From assembly GCA_026929865.2 (NCBI GenBank), contig CM049402.1:27591001-27655000 (forward strand): 64,000 nt of DNA. Reading direction: 5' to 3'. The notes below the pieces were generated by a model, which saw nothing but the letters and a program-made list of their open reading frames with translations, was not told where the DNA came from and searched no databases. This document shows, in pieces, positions 29,201-40,308 of the stretch; within the stretch, counting starts at the first letter, position 1; every line of letters begins with the position of its first letter. The translations under genes and the position numbers were made by a program. The DNA comes from Hyperoplus lanceolatus (Eukaryota > Chordata > Actinopteri > Uranoscopiformes > Ammodytidae).

Positions 29201-30060
29201 CTGTTTAGAAGGAGCACAGGTTATTTTCTGTGAACAGGTTTTTTTCTGTGAACGCTCACAGATGAACAAACCAAGGACACATCACACAATGGTCTGTGGC
29301 TGACATCCCACTAATTGCTAGAACAACATTAATTATAAACAACTATAGAATTTGGATAAAGCTTCTAAATGGGAGGAGTTTGAAATTAAAAGGTGGTTCA
29401 TACAGTACACGGAGTGATGCTTTCAAGGTTTCCCTCAATATCAAACTGCCACCTCAATCAGCAGCACATACAATAGTTTTGATGTGGTGAAAGGCAAACA
29501 ACACTCAGGATGTGTGGAAAGAAAATGTGCCTCTAAATACTAACCTTGTGCCTGTGTGTGAACCGTTACGTCTGCCAACTCCATCACTGTGGGTTCTTCA
29601 TTTGAGCTGATCGCAAAGTGGAACGAAGGAACAAAACCAAAAGCTATATAGTGTAAAAGTTACACTATAGGGCTACTATATGGAAACTAGTGTGCTGGGC
29701 CACTGGGTCAAGTGCGTGTGCGCCACAAGCAACTAAGCCACTACGGCATCCTGAGGCATGTTGGTTAATTGAAGGGGCATACCAACTTTCAGTTTTTGTT
29801 GATTCTTGCAGCACCTTAGGACAACATTGGTAGTGTATTTACGATATCATCGCCTAAGTGTGTGTCGGCTGTGCAGCTTCGACTCTGTTTTTCTGTGGTC
29901 CTTCTCACACATGTGTGATCGATCAGAAGAGATACACTTCTATTATAAACAACCCAGCTGTCTACACATGATGCATACTGGACCAAGTAGCCTATCACGT
30001 GTGTATTGTTACTCTTCAATTTATTTCCATCCCTTTTTGAGTGCATTGCTGCAGGGATTC
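26277..30060. other. Unique AT-rich non-coding DNA
   Basis: Long AT-rich stretch without recognisable mobile-element ends, exons or RNA genes. A small 10-bp-arm hairpin (TATAGTGTAA / TTACACTATA) lies at 29647-29669. Short TTTTCTGTGAAC duplications occur at about 29224-29255. Confidence 0.45.
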
Positions 30061-30085
30061 TGTGTTTGTGTGTGTGTGTGTGTGT

Positions 30086-30133
<48 letters not shown>
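30061..30133. repeat. (TG)n microsatellite
   Basis: About 36 TG units with single interruptions at about 30066 and 30090. Confidence 0.96.
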
Positions 30134-30134
<1 letters not shown>

Positions 30135-30779
30135 TGGCTCAGAGCTCTATCTACACTCAGTACTGTACATCTGAACGCATCCTGTGCAGACACAGAGAGA
30201 GTAGTGGAGCTGCTGCAGCTTTAGCTATGCAGGCTGTGTAGACATTTCAGGCTCTTACAAGCATTTCTGAGCCACTTTGATAAGGGGAAAACAAAAACAA
30301 AATTGTGCACACTCACTTGTCCATGGACACGGCAAAGTCCTGATATAAATGAATAAAATGGGCAGGAATATGAACCACCCACCAACACACCAATACATTC
30401 AAGTACAGCGTTAAATGCATACGTACATCTTTACACACACACAATAAGTGTTATACGTGTTGTGCTTTTGGCTAACACGGGGTTATAGTGCAAACATACA
30501 AAAAGACAAACCTAATATCAAAAAAAGAAGAGTAATCATCAACCCTAGAGAAAAAGCTAGATATAAATAATACAGACAAACTCACTTCTTTATCAAATGT
30601 TGGAGAAATAAAAACAAAACAGGCCTCTAAACAACAGCAAAAGCTATTTTCCCAAATCAGTCAACCACCAGCGAAACCACAGAGGCCCCCACAAGGGTGC
30701 TGTCACCAGAAAACGGGACCACTACATAAAATACTGTCACACAGCGCTTTCAATAACCAAACACCCAGAGAGACCATCA
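30134..30779. other. Unique non-coding DNA
   Basis: AT-rich with short CA runs. Nothing supported. Confidence 0.45.
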
Positions 30780-31580
30780 GTTCCTTTTCACTGTCCAACT
30801 GTGCAGCAGCCATTCTGTCTTCCAGCTCCTCTCACATTATTTTATGGCGCTCGGCTTGGCGGGGAGCAGAAAAGCCTCAGAGCCAAACTGTACCTACCGC
30901 TGGATGAATTTCCAGCTCCGAAAATATTATATTTCCTGTGTGCTGAGATGGAAATCAGTATTCTAACCCAAAGCAAAAATATGATTAATTGCTCCCTGCC
31001 TGAGTCCATGTGGGTAATAAGCGCCAAATGTAGGATTTTTTTCCCCCTTCAAACTATTCAGCTGTGCCTGCGTATGTGCAAATACATTTTTAATATATGC
31101 AATACATTAGAATTATCCACAGAAAATTGAATTTGAGTAGTTACACGTGTAAGTACCAAACTTTTCAGACGAGGCTAAATAAGAAAAAAAAATAATAGGC
31201 AGCTCTTTGATGCAGCGAACAAATAGCAGAGGTGAAAGCTCCCATCTTTCTCTGTTCTCTTTGGCTTTTAATGGGGTATTTAAATGCCAATGTCAGGGAA
31301 TCTTTTCATTAGATTTTGGCTCAGAGACATGCTGAAATGAATATATCTTTTCCATTGTAATGTGTATTAAATATTTCAGAGATTTCCAGACCTCTTTCAC
31401 AGAGGGAGCGAGGGAGGCGGAAGGGCAGAGAGAATGGGGGTTTGCTGCCGTCACCGTTGGCTGAAAAAGAAAGGAAAATGTTGAGGCGAGAGCTTGATCT
31501 GCACTCCTAGAAATGTTTGGCATTGTGCTATCAGCAAGTATATGTGTTGCTGTGTTTTGTGTGACAGAGCTGTATGTTTT
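30780..31580. promoter_or_regulatory. Candidate conserved non-coding block
   Basis: Repeat-free complex sequence with ATGATTAATTGC near 30980, TATTTAAATGCC near 31277 and further ATTA cores. No coding frame is recognisable. It resembles a pair of enhancer-like blocks separated by an AT-rich spacer (31130-31200). This is inference from texture and motifs only. Confidence 0.2.
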
Positions 31581-31986
<406 letters not shown>

Positions 31987-32259
31987 TAGAGTTGTTGGGT
32001 AAACTAGGTATGTCATGCGTATGATGGGTATATTGGGTAAAGTTATACTAGATATAATGTCGGCAGTCCTTATAACGGGGTAAATGAGAACAGAGCAATA
32101 TGTAAAATGGTGGAAACAAAATATGTAAAGTGTTGTTAGCCACATCCATAGAACCTTCTTTTTTTTGCATTTTAGAGCCAAATCTCAGGCTGCAAATGTA
32201 TAAAAGGGAAAGGTCTCTCAGTGTGTCGGTGTGTTTGTGTGTTTGTGTGCTTAAGGCAT
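31987..32259. other. Unique non-coding DNA
   Basis: Nothing supported. Confidence 0.4.
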
Positions 32260-32500
32260 GAGGATATCAGCCATCAATGCCGGTGCTCGCTGCGGTGCTG
32301 GATTATTCACACATTCGACCTCCAAACCAGAACAACAACAAACAGCCGGGCACTCGCCACTTGCTTTGCCCGGCGCCCGGCAGATTGGACGATTACGGGT
32401 CGTGACACCGCGGGTTTGGCGCATAACGTTCATCTCACATCTCCTCTGAGGTCAGAAACAGACTCCACCGTCTCCGTCGTTCCTCCCGTAACAGGAATTA
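32260..32500. other. Small CpG-rich patch
   Basis: I count roughly twenty CpG dinucleotides in about 240 bases at moderate GC content, so CpG is not depleted here, unlike most of the window. The densest stretch is CCCGGCGCCCGGCAG near 32369. No splice-supported exon was found. It could be a short unmethylated regulatory island. Confidence 0.35.
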
Positions 32501-34033
32501 TTTGACATTTCCATCTCGCTTTCAGTCCGTGCAAGATAATTTTTTTCACAACACAGTCGAGAGTGCAAAGTGACAGGGGACGAGAGCCGAATGATGAAAG
32601 AAGAAGAAACATAAAAGCCGGAAAAGGGTGAAAAATGGTTTTCTTTATGCTTACCAGTAAAGGATCATCCGCCAGTACTGAATTATGAAACCATAAGGTC
32701 ATTTCATATGAGACTGTCCTGGGGGACATTTTAACACTTTTTTTTTTTATCAGGCGTTCATGTTGGTCTGATGTGGAAGTGGATTGTTTGCTGCAAATTT
32801 GGCCAGATGGAAATATTCAAAAATAAGCTCCAATAATCTAAACCAGCATGAACTGAGACAAAGCAATGGCTGGGATCGTTTGAAGCAGTGGGGTTGCAGG
32901 CCAGGTCTGGCCAGCGGGGGAGGAGGGAGGGGTGTTACTGATCAACTGGGCCAAACGTGAGTGCCCCGTAAGAGATCACATAGAAGTTAATTAACACAGT
33001 ACGAGAGTGGATGGTTGCATGTGTGTGCATGTGAGGCAGCAGCGAGGTTAAGTAGGATTTCTGCAGAGTCTGTGCAATCTAGCAGCCGTGCACAAACACA
33101 AACTTCAGCAGGCGTCGACCGCGTTGAAGGCGGAGATCAAAGCAACGAGGTGTTTCTCTGACGTCGTCCTGGAAGCGTTCTGAGAACATCAAATGATGAG
33201 CAGGAACATCTGAGAGGAAAACACCTCAAAGTACATCCAACACTCAACACCTACCCTACAGCACACACACCTTCTTGGCCCTCTAAGCGAGTGTGTGTGT
33301 GTGTGTGTGTGTTTGAGCAGGTCTTCTTTAATTTGCATTCAGGTTAGATTTAACTGCCAAACCCATCAGGAGTTCAATTCAATACTATGAGCAGAGATTC
33401 ACTGTAACAAGATAGATGATGAATAATAAGAATCTCAGCTTTAGCAATCACACATTCAATCATAATATAAACAAACATAATTGTGTGAAGAAGTCGTGTC
33501 TCCGCAGGGAGCTGTGTGAAGTTGTGTTGTATTGTGGATAATGTATGCGCCTCGCTTTGAGAACACAGACAGATCTGTGGTTCTGCTGCATTGATTCTTT
33601 TTTTAACTGCCCATCATGAGTCTAACAACGGGAGTAGTGCAATGCTAAATTTGTGAAGTTATATTATAAGCTGGGAACCAAGTATGTTTATCCACGCTGT
33701 ATACGTGCCTCCTTTAACAGCTTTTAAAATTGCTTGGTGTTACTTGTACATTCCGACAGACTTATGGTTAGATCATGGTTCAGGTTCCTCCTTAAGGCCC
33801 TACTTATGTTATACTTCTTTACACTCATATTCATAGCAATAATACTCATGCTGCCCCTCCCCTCACCTTACCCTGTGTTTCATTGTGTCTCCATCCTTCA
33901 GTTTCTCTCCTCTCTGTTCACAGCCTTATCTTCTCTACACCAGGTTATTAGTTCCTTTTGCCATTGCCATGGCAACAAAGCGCTGCGCCTGCCTTACCGC
34001 CGTCCATTATGTTTCAGAGCAGAGCGCGAGAGG

Positions 34034-34036
<3 letters not shown>
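32501..34036. other. Non-coding DNA with a short (GT)n
   Basis: A (GT)n of 23 bases lies at 33291-33313. A 40-codon frame ending at 33183 is discussed as a weak finding. The rest is unremarkable. Confidence 0.45.

Positions 34037-34093
<57 letters not shown>
34037..34093. repeat. (GA)n microsatellite
   Basis: About 28 GA units with one interruption at 34080. It lies in a CpG-bearing patch (34000-34145) that ends in a donor-like GGGTGAGG. Confidence 0.95.
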
Positions 34094-34191
34094 CATGTAG
34101 TGGAGGCGGATCAAAGCAGCTCGGTCACTACAGCGACGGGTGAGGATGACACCAACAGTGAGTCTCTTTCTACTCCAAACCTTAGTGGACC

Positions 34192-34370
<179 letters not shown>

Positions 34371-35702
34371 CATGTGTTGACGGAACTAAGCATGCTTGGA
34401 ATTTAGGGAGTGCATGATGTGTGACAGTGAGGTGTTTGACACTGAGTAAGTGTATACAAATGTTGGCACTGTTTGTTTGTGTCTAAATACTGCTGTGGTT
34501 GTAACTTCTGAAGAAATAAATGTACACTACACGTACAATACATACTGAAACACTGTGTGGCTACTATGTTTACTTACTACATACTTATCAAATGTATTTT
34601 TGCTCTATGTGTGATTTTCTTTGTCTGGTCCTCAGTTGCAGTGATGGGAAATCTCTACGCTACATCATACAAGCACACATTAGACAGCATCCATCTGTTT
34701 TCCGCCTCGTAGGTAGATTTCCATAGTTTTTTTTCAGCTCTTCCCGAGTCAGACAGATGTGATATGTAATCGCTCCACCATATTCTGGATCAAATCTCAT
34801 CCTTTCAGTCGTTTCCGAAAAGTCATGACCATAGTTGAGGATCAGAATGTGTAGATCTTAGACAGTGTTGTTACTCTGTGCACAAAGCCAGCTCCATAAA
34901 GAAACATGTGTCACACTTTGTTGTAGAATAAATGGATTGGCCTGCACAGAGGCCTGACCTTATATTACTGACTTGTGTCCAGTAAACTAAGGTTGTCTCA
35001 ACACATTAGTATTAATGAGTGTCAGTTTTAAGATCCTGATAGAGAACAATGCAGTAAGTACTGCACACAAAGAAAAAAAACAAACAAACAAAACATTACA
35101 TTTGATTCTAGTCTTTAGGAGTCAAAACAAGATGTACCTTATAATATGGACATTTAGGGGACAAATCTCATCAGAAAATGGAAAATACAACTGGTGCTTC
35201 AGTTGAAAACGCAATGCAAGATACATACTGATTCACAGAGTGTGATGGAAGGGATGAGAGAAGGAGAAAACACAGGATGGCGAAGGTACAAAAGATGCAA
35301 GGAATTCAACAGTTAAAGAGAAATTCCGAAACAGATTCAGCATCAGTGATAGCTGACATAAAGAAATTCTGATTTACCAAAGTAAAAAAAAAATAACAAC
35401 GCAATATCTGATCCTGCTTTAAAATGTCACCCTACATAACCATATTTTAGATTAAAGATTAGTCATTTTCTACAAGTTAATAATGTATATGACTCATCCT
35501 GTTTTTTAGTGTGTGTTGGTGGTGTGAGATTGCGATCTCCCATGTGCCTCCTTGTTGCACGACATGATTCCACATGTGAAACAGAAGGCTCTCTGAAATG
35601 CGAGAAGGTTCAGCAAAGTTCAGCGCGAGGGGAGGAAACAGATTAGTAAGCAACATTTTGAAAATACATCAAGCATATGAAACGTGTCGGTTAAGAGAGG
35701 AA

Positions 35703-35709
<7 letters not shown>
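34371..35709. other. Unique non-coding DNA
   Basis: AT-rich, nothing supported. Confidence 0.45.
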
Positions 35710-35746
<37 letters not shown>

Positions 35747-35755
35747 GGGGGGGGG
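35710..35755. repeat. (TG)n followed by poly(G)12
   Basis: About 17 TG units run directly into a 12-base G homopolymer. The same TG-then-G order occurs at 13053-13116. Confidence 0.95.
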
Positions 35756-36589
35756 TTGAAATCTGGAAAGCTACTTAGAGCAGAGCTGCGGCACTTAGGC
35801 CCAATTAGAATGCATATTTTAAGTGGAGTTAAATCTGGTGAAATATTCATGACGTGCCCCACTGCTGCAGGAGGTGGTGGAGGAGGAGGAAGTGGTGGTG
35901 GTGACTAGGTTTGAAAGGACTAGCCTCTAGGGGGCGCCATACTCCCATCCAGTGAGAAACTCCATGGCTGTCCGCTCAGCCTGCTGTACAGAGAGAGAGA
36001 GAGAGAGCAGACAAGATGAAAGGATGGAGGGGAGAGAAGGCAGGTATGATGGACAGATGGACAAGAGAGAGAGGGAGAGAGAGGGAGAGGGGGAGCTCTA
36101 GTTAAAATAGTTGGTCGGCTTTGCTTGCGTTGTGATCCCCAGTAATTTACTGTACAGAGAAACAGCAGCTTCTTCAACAACATAGGGAACACAGAGCCAC
36201 TGTTCAGTATACCAGCGACAGCACACTGCTGAGGCCTCCAGTCGCTGCTCATTAGTAACAGTTACACGACCGGAGGACACAACCCACAATGACAGCCGTC
36301 AGGAGCATAGACACAGTTAAGCTTCCCTTTCTACATGTGTGTCGATCCACAGCAACTACCAGAGATGCCTGTCAATACACAGTCTGCTTTAGAAGTCCAT
36401 AGTTTAACTCGTAAAGTGTGAAGCTCAGCAGCAGATAATCACTGCAGTCATAGGGTTAAAAAAGGTAAGAACAATTAATCAAAACGAGACACACGGAAGT
36501 TATTTTATTAGAATTAATTATTATAAGCGTCATCATTTGAGTTTTAAGAAGGCCATCATTGTAGTTTATCACACATTTTCAAGTTGTCT
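35756..36589. other. Non-coding DNA with GGT/GGA and (GA)n tracts
   Basis: An impure GGT/GGA run lies at about 35870-35905 and impure GA tracts at 35989-36007 and 36063-36092. No exon is supported. Confidence 0.5.
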
Positions 36590-37080
36590 GTTTACAATAC
36601 TGTGTTTGCGCCATTTTACCCTTATTTCATTATATTTTCACCAGAGCCTCGTCATTGTCATTATCTATGTAAAGTGACATTACAATAAAATATGGAGCTA
36701 ATAGAGTAACATGATGCCAATTAAGGGCCAATCAACAAATGGATTGTGCTGCTTTTGCGCTTAACCTGCTCAAAAAGCAATCACAAAAGTTGAAATGCAC
36801 ACCACATACTGCAGTGCCAAGCAGAGATCTTGGGTGCACCTTTCCCATTTGCATGTAAGCAAATTAGGGAATATTCCAAAATTTGGCACAAAATGGCTAC
36901 CTCTTATGCAAACTCCATTACTAATTGCCACAGGCAGTCAGTGATGCAATTTAACGCCATTGAGACTGGTGTATTACATAGGCACAATTTCTCTCTCTTT
37001 GATTGATATCATGGGCAAAATATACAGTCAGATGGGAAATCGAGTTGGTTGTGAGCTTGTATCATATTTGAAAATGAAAC
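36590..37080. promoter_or_regulatory. Strongest candidate conserved non-coding element
   Basis: This 0.5 kb block is free of simple repeats and rich in transcription-factor-like words. There is a consensus POU octamer, ATTTGCAT, at 36847-36854. CCAATTAAGG lies near 36718 with CCAATCAA just after it, and ATTACTAATTG near 36917. TTGATTGATATC lies near 36999. No open frame spans it. The mixture of octamer and homeodomain cores in AT-rich, non-repetitive sequence is typical of vertebrate developmental enhancers. Conservation is untested. Confidence 0.33.
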
Positions 37081-39047
37081 AGTTCTGATGGAGCTCAGGA
37101 TTTATCCATAAGGGCTTTGTCATTACAAACAATTTCACCATATAAACCTCGACCTGTGTGTAACAGCTGGCCTGTGTGGATTTGAAGCAGAATATAGAAA
37201 ATTAGGTACATCAATTCCTGGCCAGTTCTCGTAATGAGAACTGCATCATTTATAAATGCACACATACAATTTTTTTTATTTTGGGGACATTTCGGCTGCT
37301 TTGAGATCCAGCTGCAACACACATCCAACTGTGGGCAACAAACAAAAATTGACGCGTCCTGCAAAATGTGGTGCTGGGGTGGACTATTACATCTTAGTTT
37401 GTTTATTTCAAGATAACAGGTGACATGGTTAATGAAAACATAAATATTTAACTAAACATCAGGGGTTTGGTATCTTCAGAGATATCACGTGGAGACAATG
37501 AGAACCTTTATTGGTCAGGTTGGGGGGCATTTGTTTTTCTTCTACAAGGGTCTGATGCTGGTGGAGATTGTTGAGAATGAAGACACCACAAATCAAGTTG
37601 GAGAAAACCCTCTATCATCTGCTATCAACACTTATCCAATAACGACGTCTCCACTGCAAACCCTACACTCACCTCAATCACCAGTGTCCGTTGACAGACA
37701 CCGATCTCAAAGCAATCTTGGAAGTCTTTCTCATCATCGCTCTTTATCAAATACCAAATTAAAGATTTGAAGCAATTACTTTGAAGAAAATAGTCACGCA
37801 CAATACATAAAGTACATTTCTGCCATGAATTATTTCCCCAAGTATAAATCCAGACAGCCGCATATTTTCATATTGTTTGTTCCAGGTTCAAAACAAATCA
37901 TTGTGTAAGAAACTGACATGCTCCATCCCAAACAGTTTGATCGGTTTCCATTCACATGATTGTTGTCTGCATCCTTATCTGTGCTTCTCTGTATACCGTC
38001 TCCGACCCTGTACTGAGCACACTCTCTGACCAAACCTTGGACAAAGTTTGCTTTTTAAGCCTCTACTGAGCGTGCTATCTGAGCGTGCTATCTAAAGCCT
38101 CTTTGTGTTTCTGCTTGAGAGTTTTGATGACGTGGAGGCCACTGGGGCTGTTGACCCTGCTGTGGCAAGTGCCTTCTGTGGTGTGGAGCAGACTTTAAGC
38201 TCAGACAAGGGCTAATATAAGTAAAAAATAAATAAAAAAATATTGCATTCTTTCTGAGAGCTCTCAAGGTTCCCTGTTAGGAATGTGTATTGTACTGTCA
38301 TGGTGACTGCAGATCGCTCTCACATTCGGAATGCAAACCAGCTTGTCCTTGATCACCTTCTGTGCAGGATTTGCCAATACAACTATGAAGAGTTGGACGC
38401 AATGTTGTACTCTGATCTGCAGCCACTACTACTACTTCTACACACTGATAGTTAGCAGAGAGAACAAAAGTCTACAAGTCTGTATTTCTTCACTTTTTTT
38501 CATGTACAAGCTGTTAAAGGAATTATTTCAACAAACAACCCAAGTGTTTGAATAATAAAATAATTTGAGTCAAGGCAGGCTTCAGAGCAGGTGAAGTTTT
38601 ACTTGCAGACAGCAGCAAGGGAATCAACAATGTATCTGGTTTGGTACATGATTGAGACAAAGAAATAAACAGTGTACATGAGATTATATGCAGTGAGATG
38701 GTGTGTGCGCAAACACACTAGGTTTGTGTGTTCAGGACATTGAGTCAAAACAGATGTTGCAATTCATACAATGTCCTTGAGTTTCTTGCAAGATGAGCAA
38801 GATGAGTTTTAATTGCGCAGATATTCTGAGAACGGAATGTGGGGAGTCTCTCTCTCTCTTTTTATGCAAGGACATTCACAGTACCTCTCTTGTGAGGTCA
38901 AACAAAGTTCATAGCAAGACAGTATGTAATGTGTTACCTTCATTAAATGTTATAATGTATATAATGAAACAAAGTTTCGTTAACATAAGCCTCCCCTAAA
39001 GTTCATTTGTGGGTTAAAAACGTGAAAATGGGGTTTGCCTCTTCTGA
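37081..39047. other. Unique non-coding DNA
   Basis: Contains a perfect 13-bp tandem duplication (GAGCGTGCTATCT, 38068-38093). A 41-codon chance-length frame ending at 38214 is followed by AATAAA. Otherwise AT-rich with nothing supported. Confidence 0.45.
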
Positions 39048-39055
39048 CTAAAGGA
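39048..39055. repeat. Left 8-bp target-site duplication of hAT element
   Basis: CTAAAGGA, identical to 40301-40308, directly abuts the left terminus. Confidence 0.9.
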
Positions 39056-40300
39056 CAGTGTTGGGAACGTTACTTTAAAAAAGTAATTAGTTATAGTTAC
39101 TCACTACTTATTCAAAAAAGTAACCGAGTTAGTAACTTAATTACTTTATAATAGAAGTAACTAGTTACCAGGGAAAGTAACTATTTGCGTTAGCCTACTG
39201 TAAAAAAAAAGTTGCTATATGTCAAAGAATTTGGATTTTTCTGAGCAGTTTTCACAAGTCAGTTGAAATGAGTAGAACAGACAGGTAGGCCTACTTGTAG
39301 GCTACATAACCTTCAATATTTATTGCACATCAACAGACAGCAAGATGTTTATCCTGCACTTCAAGTATTTTGTTCTCAACAAAAGTAGTTGAGGAAACTG
39401 CTGGATGTAGCCTACCGTGCTGATCTGCTATATCACTGGATTCACTTCAGGGGTGTCGGCTGACACACCACTTAAGGCCAAAAACGTCAGACTATGAAGG
39501 ATGTAACGATAAGAGGAGGAAAAAGGATTTATCCGCTGTTTATTTCCTTCTTTAACATGCACAGCAGCATACAGATCCCAGGAAAAGAACAATAGCAATA
39601 TTCGGCTCGTGATGACACGCTAAACAGCTGTTGCGACCGGCGAATCGCGGCCGTTTAATTACGTGCATAAATTATAATTTATAGAGATCGGGAAACTCCA
39701 TGCACTTACTCACAAGGGCGATGCAAACAAACTCAGGGAGAGTATGTTTCAACCGTGGATTTTAGGTGGTTACTGCGGCAACGCGCACGGTCACACAGCA
39801 GAGAGAGAAAGAAAAAGAAACTTCACTAAACAGGCGCTCCGGCTGACTTAAGTCACGGCCGCTAACTGACAGTTATACTGTCATCCACACTGAATAAAAC
39901 ACATCTTAAAACACTATGGGCCAGTTTCACAGACATGGATTAAGCCTAGTCCTGGACTAAATGGAATTTTGAATGGAGATTGTCCATTGAAAGTACAATT
40001 TAGTCCAGAACTAGGCTTAATCCATGTCTGTGAAACCGGCCCAATAAGAAATAACAATCGCTTATCTCGTTGTTAACCCACCCGGTCTCCTCACTAGCAG
40101 TTTGTGTAGTATGGAGCCAGGGGTGCGTTCGGATTACACAGTTTATTAAATCAATTCAAAGTAACGCACCGCATTAAACGTTCAGTAACGATAACGACGA
40201 TGTAACGACGGAAAAAGTAATTAGTTAGATTACCCCGTTACTGAAAAAATAACGGCGTTACCTAACGCCGTTATTTTAAACGGCGTTATTCCCAACACTG
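39056..40300. mobile_element. Non-autonomous hAT transposon, complete (1,245 bp)
   Basis: The element starts CAGTGTTGGGAA and ends TTCCCAACACTG, a 12-bp perfect terminal inverted repeat. It is flanked by a perfect 8-bp duplication (CTAAAGGA), the hAT hallmark. Subterminal regions are rich in short repeated words: GTAACT/GTTACT on the left, and AACGGCGTTA with its complement on the right. These are likely transposase-binding repeats, by analogy with other hAT elements. No transposase frame is present, so it depends on an autonomous relative. A palindromic MITE is nested at about 39918-40042. The perfect target duplication suggests a fairly recent insertion. Confidence 0.92.
39918..40042. mobile_element. 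Palindromic MITE nested in the hAT element
   Basis: About 43-bp arms read outward-in as GGGCC(A/G)GTTTCACAGACATGG and continue through TTAAGCCTAGT. They match in inverse orientation with only two or so differences, around a spacer of about 38 bases that is itself partly self-complementary. This is a miniature element with no coding capacity. The exact ends and target duplication are ambiguous by a base or two, so the superfamily is left open. Because it lies inside the hAT element, it either inserted later or was carried by it. Confidence 0.8.
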
Positions 40301-40308
40301 CTAAAGGA
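40301..40308. repeat. Right 8-bp target-site duplication of hAT element
   Basis: CTAAAGGA, a perfect copy of the left flank. Confidence 0.9.

Noticed and set aside
38095-38240. A 41-codon frame (ending ...VEQTLSSDKG) followed by AATAAA
   Set aside because: Length expected by chance, no acceptor of quality, and AATAAA is frequent in AT-rich DNA.
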